From the NCBI GenBank assembly GCA_026389265.1, contig JAPLIE010000053.1, forward strand, positions 1-36,913: a stretch of 36,913 bases of DNA, written 5' to 3'. Position numbers and translations under genes: made by a program. The notes under the pieces were generated by a model that searched no databases, was not told the origin of the DNA, and saw nothing but the letters and a program-made list of their open reading frames with translations. This document shows positions 15,669 through 21,198 of the stretch, piece by piece. The DNA is from Cyanobacteriota bacterium (GTDB lineage Bacteria > Cyanobacteriota > Cyanobacteriia > PCC-6307 > Cyanobiaceae). Positions within the stretch are counted from its first letter, which is position 1, and each line of letters opens with the position of its first letter.

Positions 15669-15928
15669 CAGGGAAAGTCCACCGGTTCTGGAGCACTGGT
15701 GTCATGCAAGCCCTCAAAGAAGGCATCCAGTTCTTCCCGAAATCCAGGCTCCTGCAGCAGCACATCCCTGAGCTCCAGCAACTCCTTCGCCGAAGCCCGC
15801 ACCGGCGTGAGCACCACCGCGCCGCTCTCGGGATCGCGATGCACCTCCACCTCCGTGCCCTCGAAGCGGAATTCGGCCGGCAACCGCACAGCCTGGCTGC
15901 GGCCGTTGCGGAACAGCTTGGCGCGCAT
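15668..15928 (-). CDS. vapB: VapB-type antitoxin (AbrB/SpoVT swapped-hairpin)
   Basis: 86 residues. [20 protein letters not shown] with [20 protein letters not shown] is the AbrB-like DNA-binding fold typical of VapB/MazE antitoxins. The C-terminal half ([20 protein letters not shown]) is the flexible toxin-wrapping part. It is the first gene of the operon vapB-vapC-hsdM-hsdS, and such antitoxins normally repress their own promoter, so it may set the expression of the methylase as well. No clear operator was found in the degraded sequence upstream. Confidence 0.85.
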   Translation of the reverse strand: MRAKLFRNGRSQAVRLPAEFRFEGTEVEVHRDPESGAVVLTPVRASAKELLELRDVLLQEPGFREELDAFFEGLHDTSAPEPVDFP

Positions 15929-15974
15929 GGGACCCTCTCGCCGTGGTCGATACCGAGACTAGATCAGGTGGCGG

Positions 15975-16151
15975 GTTTGAGCCGAAGGATCGCAGCGGCT
16001 CACTGGCCAAGCTCAACGGCCAAGCTCAACGGCATGCTCGGGCTCTCGGGGTTCACATCCATGCGCTGTCGGCCAGGGCCGACACCTCCAGCGGCGCCAG
16101 ATCGGGCCGGGTGGGGTTACTGAGCGAGAACGTGCCGCGGATCAATCCCAT
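15975..16151 (-). pseudogene. Remnant of a small clan AA aspartic protease-like gene
   Basis: From an ATG at 16151 the minus strand reads MGLIRGTFSLSNPTRPDLAP and LEVSALADSAWM, then a stop. The wording (MGL..GTFSLSNP, then LEV.ALADSG) resembles the N-terminus of small retropepsin-like proteins often found in cyanobacterial toxin-antitoxin islands. The catalytic Asp-Ser/Thr-Gly is damaged to ADSA and the frame breaks. Further down the sequence contains a 13-bp tandem duplication, GGCCAAGCTCAAC at 16005-16017 and 16018-16030, itself frame-shifting. The identification is from memory of the family pattern and is moderate to weak. Confidence 0.4.
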
Positions 16152-16160
16152 GGCGGCAGG

Positions 16161-16826
16161 TTAGCCAGCCCAGATCTCCTCCAGCTCCAGCACCAGCCCC
16201 GGCAACACGTCGCCACCCTCCAGGCGCGTGGCGTTCTCGAGCCGCCGCGGTGCCGTGGGCTCGCCGGCTTTGGGGCGGGCCGGCCAGATCTCCACGGCCC
16301 GCTGCACCGGGAACAACAGCCAGCCCAGCTGGGCGCCATTGGTTTGGTAGAGCGCCATCTTGCGGCGCAGGGCTTCGGCGCCACGGGGGCCTGAATCCGA
16401 AGCACTGGCCAGCTCGATCACCAGATCGGGGCAGAGGGGTGGGAACGTGCGCCGTTGCTCAGGGGTGAGCGCCTGCCAACGATCAAGCTTCACCAGGGCC
16501 AGATCGGGGCTGAGCACCGAACCATCGGCGAGGCGAAAGCTGGTGGAGCTGTCGAACAACTGCACCGGCAACGAGCACTGGCGCGCGGCCAACCCCAGGG
16601 CCAGGCCGAGGTTGTAGTTGCGAGCGCCGGTCTCGCCTCCGGTGGGAGTCATCGTGATCAGCTGGCCATCGGCCGCCAGTTCCAGAACCGCGTCAGGGTT
16701 GGCGTCGCACACCAGGGCGAACTGCTCGGGCGTCAGCCGCAGATCCTGCGGCAGCAGCAACGGCGTCAGCCCGTTGCCAGCCGCTTCGGATGCAGCTGGG
16801 GCAGCAGCAGGTGGAGCGATCGTCAA
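16161..16826 (-). CDS. Uma2-family (DUF820) PD-(D/E)XK-like endonuclease, copy 1
   Basis: 222 residues when started at the TTG at 16826, chosen because it aligns with the ATG start of the paralogue at 24268 (TIAPPAAAPA against PLAPPAATAP). The frame is open to 17030, but that extension runs through the toxin-antitoxin promoter and coding region on the other strand. Family features are LELAADGQLITMTPTGGETG, SVLSPDLALVKLDRW and CPDLVIELASASDSGPRGAE, which carry the acidic residues of the putative nuclease site, plus GWLLFPVQRAVEIW and the end LVLELEEIW. The Uma2 family is very abundant in cyanobacteria and its role is not settled. It is one of two paralogues in this window. Confidence 0.75.
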   Translation of the reverse strand: MTIAPPAAAPAASEAAGNGLTPLLLPQDLRLTPEQFALVCDANPDAVLELAADGQLITMTPTGGETGARNYNLGLALGLAARQCSLPVQLFDSSTSFRLADGSVLSPDLALVKLDRWQALTPEQRRTFPPLCPDLVIELASASDSGPRGAEALRRKMALYQTNGAQLGWLLFPVQRAVEIWPARPKAGEPTAPRRLENATRLEGGDVLPGLVLELEEIWAG

Positions 16827-16905
16827 CTCCCCTGGGTCGTCGATGAACCTGAGTCGCCAATGAATTAAGCCTAAGCGGGTTCGCTGATCCAGCGGACAAG
16901 TTATC

Positions 16906-16924
16906 TGCATGCACAACGCATGCA
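16906..16924. promoter_or_regulatory. Probable operator of the FitAB-type toxin-antitoxin pair
   Basis: TGCATGCACAACGCATGCA is a perfect 7-bp inverted repeat around a 5-bp spacer, 35 bases before the antitoxin ATG at 16959. Toxin-antitoxin operons of this type are normally autoregulated at such repeats. It also lies in the path of the divergent Uma2 gene. Confidence 0.55.
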
Positions 16925-16958
16925 TGAAGCCTACAGTTGATCGGTGCTTGAGGGCCTC

Positions 16959-17204
16959 ATGCCATCCCTGCAGATCCGCGACCTGCCGGAACCGCTTCAC
17001 CGGTTGCTGCAGCACCGCGCCCAGACCCACAAGCGCAGTCTCAGCCAGCAGGCCCTGGCTGATCTGGAGGCCATCGCCGGCGGCGATCCCCGTGAACGCC
17101 GCCGCCAGGTGCTCGATCGCATCTCCCGACGGGGCCCGATCACTCCTGCCCTGAGCGCGGATCCGACCCCGGAGGATCTGATCCGCGCCGACCGCGAGCG
17201 CTGA
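16959..17204 (+). CDS. FitA/VapB-type ribbon-helix-helix antitoxin
   Basis: 81 residues from the ATG at 16959 (MPSLQIRDLPEPLHRLLQHR). The strand SLQIRDLP followed by a helix and AQTHKRSLSQQALADLEAIA is the FitA-like ribbon-helix-helix DNA-binding domain. The C-terminal tail (SADPTPEDLIRADRER) is the unstructured acidic/basic segment that enters the PIN active site. The stop overlaps the toxin start by one base (TGATG). The pair points away from the Uma2 gene and toward hsdR, with which it is convergent. Confidence 0.85.
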   Translation: MPSLQIRDLPEPLHRLLQHRAQTHKRSLSQQALADLEAIAGGDPRERRRQVLDRISRRGPITPALSADPTPEDLIRADRER

Positions 17205-17596
17205 TGGCCCTGGCCTGCGTGCTCGATGCCTCGGCGGCCGTGCGGCTGATCCTGGCTGACCCCGCCGCCGCGGATCTGGCCGAGCGGGTCGGTGGGGCCG
17301 CGCTGGTGCTGGCTCCGGAGCTGATGCTCACCGAGCTGGCCAACACCCTCTGGAAACTCCAGCGGGCAGATCGGCTCAACGATCTCGACCCTCAGGAGCT
17401 GCTGGCCGAGGCCCGCGAGCTGGTGGATCGGCTGGAGCCGGATCGCCACCTGCAGGCCGAGGCCCTGGCGCTCGCCTGCCACCTCAACCATCCGGTCTAC
17501 GACTGTCTCTATCTGGCCCTGGCCCGGCGGGAAGCGGCCAGCCTGATCAGCAGCGATCGGCGCCTGAACGCCCTGGCCCAAAGGGTGTTGCCCTGA
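17204..17596 (+). CDS. PIN-domain toxin (FitB/VapC-type)
   Basis: 130 residues. CVLDASAAVRLILADP supplies the first catalytic Asp, PELMLTELANTLWKL the Glu, NHPVYDCLYLALARREAASL the third acidic residue, and SSDRRLNALAQRVLP the final Asp region. Length and order fit the FitB/VapC PIN family of ribonucleases. It is translationally coupled to the antitoxin before it. It differs clearly from the PIN gene at 15270-15668, so the island carries two independent toxin-antitoxin modules. Confidence 0.87.
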   Translation: MALACVLDASAAVRLILADPAAADLAERVGGAALVLAPELMLTELANTLWKLQRADRLNDLDPQELLAEARELVDRLEPDRHLQAEALALACHLNHPVYDCLYLALARREAASLISSDRRLNALAQRVLP

Positions 17597-17610
17597 GCCC
17601 GGGCGACACC

Positions 17611-19776
17611 TCAGGCCGCCCACACCTCCCGCTGGAACTGCTGCAGCACGCCATCAAGCTCGCCCCCGAACAGCTTGTTCAGGCGCGGCCAGCCGCCGCC
17701 TTCGCGGCGGAACAGCAGGACGTCGTCGTCCAGCGCTTCGCGATCCACGATCGTGATCGCCTTGGTCTGGTTGGCGATGCGTTGCAGCCAGTCGCGCTGC
17801 GGTTTGCTCCAGCTCCTGGAAGCCAGGATCCGCTGCAGCGCCCGCTCCACCCGCTGCTCATACGGCATGAGCGGATCGCCGAGCGCCGCCTGGCGGATCC
17901 AGCCCATGATCGAGGCGACCATCTCCTGGTTGGTGGTGTCCCGCCAGGCCGTGGCCAGGGTGGTTTCGCTGTAGCCCCGCTGATCCAGCGCCAGCTTCAG
18001 CTCGCGCAGATCCTTGCGGGTCAGCTCCCAGGGTTTGGTGAGCACCGTGGTGAGGGCGGGCAGGTCGTTGCCCGGATCACGCACAAAGGCGCTGAAGCCC
18101 TCCAGGTAGTCCTCCGGGCGCTTCGCCTCGCCGTAGCCCCGTTCGATGGCGCGCAGTTCATCGTCGTGTTCGGAGAGGAACTGCGGTTCGGCCCGCACCT
18201 CCCACTGGGCATCGAGCAGCTCGCCCAGCCCCTCGATCCGCCCCAGCCAGCCCCTGGCCTCCGGCTCCGGCAGCAGCTGCAGGCGGCTGATAAAAGCAGC
18301 GGGTTCCTCGCCGCTCAGCAAGCGAAAGCGGGCCTCGGCGTTTTCGCTAAGATGCCGCTGCTTTCGACGCAATTTGGCAATCAGCTGCTCGCGCACCAGC
18401 TGCCAGTCCTCCCCCTCGGTGCTCTGCAGCTCCTCCAGCAGCTGGGAGAAGGGGATCTTGGGGTTCACCACCACCGGCTTCATGTCGGTGAAGGTCTGCA
18501 ATGCGTCATACAGGTCCACCGCATCGAAGATGCGGAAGCTGTCTTTGCCGATTGCTTCGCACAGGCGTGTGGCGCGGCCGATCATCTGGTCGTAGAGGAT
18601 GCGGCTGTTCACGCGGCGCAGAAACACGATATTGCAGATCTCCGGTACATCCACGCCGGTGGTGAGCAGGTCTACGGTGACCGCTACATTGGGAAAGGCC
18701 TCATTCTTGAAGCGCCGGATCAGCTGCGCGGGCTTGTCGCTGCTGCCGGTGATCTTTGCCACCGCTTCATCCGGCACACTGCCATAGCGCTGCGCAAACG
18801 CTTCCTTGAGCAGCAGCACCACCAGATCGGCGTGTTCATTGCTGACACAGAAGATCAGTGTTTTGAAAGGCGAAAACGGATCGAGTTCATCGGCCAGCGC
18901 CTCACACACCACCCTGTTAAATGGTTCGGTGATCACCTCGCGGTTGAAGGCCTCCACATCAAACTTCAGCTCATCCGGGGTGGTGAACAGATCCAGTAGG
19001 CCCGTGCGCGGATCCAGGATCTGCACCTCGTCGCCCGCCTCCCAGCGGATGCCTTCGCTGGAGAGCTTGGTGCTGATCCGAATCGGCGGTTCATGGTCCA
19101 CCAGGTAGCCATCCACCACCGCCTCGCGGTAGCTGTACACAAACACCGGCCGGCCGAAGATCTGCACCGTGTGCAGCGCCGGGGTGGCGGTGAGCGCCAC
19201 CTTCACGGCATCAAACATCTCCAGTACCCGCCGGTACTTCGACACGTAGTCGTTGAAATCGCGGAAGCGCAGCTCGCGATCGCTCAGCTCCCGATCCAGT
19301 AGGTAGCCGCGGTGGCATTCATCCACCACGATCAGGTCGTAGCTGTCCACCGTGGGGCGGCCCTCCTCATCCCCCAGCAACAGCCGCTGCACCATCGCCT
19401 GCACCGTGGCGATGTGCACGCGTGTGTCGCTCTCCACCACCCGTTCGCCCAGCTCCTTGATGCCGTAGATGTCGGCGAAGCTCTGCAGGCTCTCCATCCG
19501 CGTTTCCTTGAAGGCATCGCCGGCCTGGATGCCCAGCTCCTCCCGATCCACCAGGAACAGCACGCGCCGGCGTGCCTCATCGCCCAGATCCGTCTCCAGC
19601 TGCGCCAGCTCTCGCTTCAGCTCGGCAATCACCAGCCCCCGCCGAACGCTTTCAGCCTTCAGGGCACCCCTAGAGCGGTTGGCGGACACGAGCGCCGCAC
19701 CGCATTCCTGATAGGTGCCCTCAAGAGCCTCGGGAGCGGGAGATGGGGGAAAGTCGCTGGCCGAGCGAAGGACCAT
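17611..19776 (-). CDS. hsdR: Type I restriction subunit HsdR, N-terminally truncated
   Basis: 721 residues. From residue 70 on it follows the superfamily 2 helicase/translocase part of HsdR: RRVLFLVDREELGIQAGDAF (motif Ia area), LIVVDECHRGY (DECH box at 152-155), ALTATPALHT (196-199), TVDLLTTGVDVPE and QMIGRATR (motif VI, 397-404), then the C-terminal helical domain that binds the methylase. What should precede residue 70 is missing: the PD-(D/E)XK nuclease domain and the Walker A (GTGKT) loop. The first 69 residues look unrelated to HsdR. The start at 19776 (MVLRSASDFPPSP) has a cognate in the decayed copy at 24581. Without Walker A and nuclease it should neither translocate nor cut. It may be a pseudogene still carrying a long open frame. 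Confidence 0.8.
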   Translation of the reverse strand: MVLRSASDFPPSPAPEALEGTYQECGAALVSANRSRGALKAESVRRGLVIAELKRELAQLETDLGDEARRRVLFLVDREELGIQAGDAFKETRMESLQSFADIYGIKELGERVVESDTRVHIATVQAMVQRLLLGDEEGRPTVDSYDLIVVDECHRGYLLDRELSDRELRFRDFNDYVSKYRRVLEMFDAVKVALTATPALHTVQIFGRPVFVYSYREAVVDGYLVDHEPPIRISTKLSSEGIRWEAGDEVQILDPRTGLLDLFTTPDELKFDVEAFNREVITEPFNRVVCEALADELDPFSPFKTLIFCVSNEHADLVVLLLKEAFAQRYGSVPDEAVAKITGSSDKPAQLIRRFKNEAFPNVAVTVDLLTTGVDVPEICNIVFLRRVNSRILYDQMIGRATRLCEAIGKDSFRIFDAVDLYDALQTFTDMKPVVVNPKIPFSQLLEELQSTEGEDWQLVREQLIAKLRRKQRHLSENAEARFRLLSGEEPAAFISRLQLLPEPEARGWLGRIEGLGELLDAQWEVRAEPQFLSEHDDELRAIERGYGEAKRPEDYLEGFSAFVRDPGNDLPALTTVLTKPWELTRKDLRELKLALDQRGYSETTLATAWRDTTNQEMVASIMGWIRQAALGDPLMPYEQRVERALQRILASRSWSKPQRDWLQRIANQTKAITIVDREALDDDVLLFRREGGGWPRLNKLFGGELDGVLQQFQREVWAA

Positions 19777-20098
19777 GGGTCATCGACCGGGTGAAGAAAG
19801 CATGATGAATCTGAACAACCTTAGCCTGATCAGGCTAAGCGAGAATGCCTTGGTGTTTCCAGTGGCTTATGCATGTTCTGCATTGATAGGTAGTTTTCTG
19901 CAGGCGCTACGACCTGATTACCTAAGTCCAGACTTCTTTTCAACCTCATCGCCATCCCCCCACCCAGCGCCTACGCCCTCGCCATCCCCGTCACCAGCCA
20001 GCCAGCGCACCCTGCATCACGCCATGCGCGGCTCCCGGGGGGTGCCTCCACGCGGCTGACGGGTCTCATCACCACCCGGTCCGGTTCGCCGCACTGGG
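19777..20098. other. Non-coding junction between hsdR and the right flank
   Basis: No gene supported. The first 165 bases are distinctly AT-richer than the surroundings. An 85-codon frame from 19802 (MMNLNNLSLIRLSENALVFP) ends inside proline/serine codons of the repeat and is probably chance. The segment contains the 20-bp palindrome at 19820-19839, a run of CATCCCC/CCAGC tracts, and most of the 128-bp repeat. Confidence 0.5.
19820..19839. repeat. 20-bp perfect palindrome upstream of hsdR
   Basis: CTTAGCCTGATCAGGCTAAG is perfectly self-complementary over 20 bases, centred on a TGATCA, 44 bases upstream of the hsdR start. It is not followed by a T-run on either strand, so it is more likely a protein-binding site than a terminator. 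Confidence 0.6.
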
Positions 20099-20104
20099 TG
20101 GTGA
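19977..20104 (+). repeat. 128-bp dispersed repeat, copy A
   Basis: Begins CCTCGCCATCCCCGTCACCA and ends CGCACTGGGTGGTGA. It matches 24601-24727 in the same orientation with four substitutions and one single-base indel by eye. In both places the start region of an hsdR gene lies directly to its left. Copy A runs straight into the beheaded small gene. Confidence 0.8.
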
Positions 20105-20246
20105 CGGCCTCAGCGATGCCATCGCCGGCCAGCTGTTCGCCAGCTACGACGAGGCCTACATCGTGCTCCAGCGCTATTACGCCGACTTCTGCTGTTCCGA
20201 TGAGCGGGAGTCTTACCGGATCGTGGCGGAGGTCGCCGCGCAGTAA
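20099..20246 (+). pseudogene. 5'-truncated right copy of the 56-aa small gene
   Basis: Codes for DDGLSDAIAGQL then FASYDEAYIVLQRYYADFCC and SDERESYRIVAEVAAQ, the same frame and stop as 11794-11964 but without MTRYVIL and the ribosome binding region, which are replaced by the end of the 128-bp repeat. The upstream sequence offers no good start codon in frame (GTG at 20098 reads VTASA in another frame). It is probably not expressed. Confidence 0.7.
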
Positions 20247-20303
20247 AGATGCAGCAGAGCTAGCAGACGAAGCATTCAGTAGCCGTGCCAGCGAGGGATG
20301 GGC

Positions 20304-20831
20304 TTAGGGCTGCTGGGCAGACAAGTGGCGCAGGCGGCTGATCAGGTCGGCGATCGAGTCGTCGGCGGCCGGATAGCTGCGGTTGCTCACCAGCTGGCGA
20401 CCGACCACTTGGGCGCCCAGGTGGGCCAGCTGCAGGCGCAGGGCGGTGAGCACGGTGTGGCCGCCGCTGCCGGAGTGGGTAGCGATCACCACGGGGCGGC
20501 CGTTGAACAGGGCGCGGAAATCGCTTCCCTGCACCGAGAGCCAGGCGATGGCGCTGGTGAGCACCGGCGGGATCGAGCCGTTGTATTCGGCGGCGCAGAT
20601 CACCCAGCGGGGCGAGGCGACCAGCCGGGCCTGTAGGCCGGCCAGGGCCGCGGGTGCGGCTGCTCCTTTCAACCTGGAGGTGAACAGGGGCAGATCCACG
20701 CTGGTGAGATCCAGCACGGCGGCCTCGGCGCCCTGCTGGCGGGCCGCCGCGACGAAGCGCTCGGCCAGGGCCAGGTTCTCGCCATGGCTGGCGCTGATCA
20801 CCAGAACCTCGGGGCTGGGCTGGGCGGGCAT
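20304..20831 (-). CDS. NADPH-dependent FMN reductase-family flavoprotein
   Basis: 175 residues. VLVISASHGENLALAERFVA binds the FMN phosphate, VICAAEYNGSIPPVL is the signature of the NADPH-dependent FMN reductase/ChrR/azoreductase family (usually PEYNGS; here AEYNGS), and RPVVIATHSGSGGHTVLTAL completes the flavodoxin-like core. The protein should reduce flavins, quinones or similar electrophiles in the cytosol. The typical family length is about 180. A broken copy of the gene lies at the other side of the restriction island, so this is the surviving partner. Confidence 0.82.
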   Translation of the reverse strand: MPAQPSPEVLVISASHGENLALAERFVAAARQQGAEAAVLDLTSVDLPLFTSRLKGAAAPAALAGLQARLVASPRWVICAAEYNGSIPPVLTSAIAWLSVQGSDFRALFNGRPVVIATHSGSGGHTVLTALRLQLAHLGAQVVGRQLVSNRSYPAADDSIADLISRLRHLSAQQP

Positions 20832-21198
20832 GGCGTCTGGGAGGGCGGAGGGAGAGGGGCCGGCGTAGCCGGGGGCAGGGGTCGGCCGCCGGGAGGCGAT
20901 CGGGGAAAGGCTGGCAGATCGGCGCGCTGGGCTGTGAACGCAGGGTGTCAGCGTCGTCAGCCCCGATCAACGACAAGGACAACGGCCTGGTTCCCCATCA
21001 CCACCCCCAGAAGCCCCTTAGTCCGTCCCAGCAAGCCACTACAGACCGAGTGCAGGCCCCCCGGACGGACCCTGAGCCTGACGCAGGACCCGCCCTGCAG
21101 CCCTCCCTGGGTCCAGCACCGAGAAACCCAGGCCGGCCCCTGCTGCTGAGAGGCCATGGCGTCCGCCTTGCCTAAGGTTGGGTCCCCTTTTCAGTCCC
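20832..21198. other. Gap between the FMN reductase and arylsulfatase genes
   Basis: No gene supported. Bases up to about 20950 belong to the segment duplicated at the left end of the island (shared GGCTGGCAGATCGG and GGGCTGTGAACGCAGGG). The rest is C-rich with CCCAGAAGCCCC-type tracts and holds the divergent promoters, which I cannot place. Confidence 0.5.

Noticed and set aside
19802-20059. 85-codon frame MMNLNNLSLIRLSENALVFP
   Set aside because: It begins in the AT-rich palindrome patch and ends within the non-coding 128-bp repeat; the Pro/Ser tail is repeat-derived.
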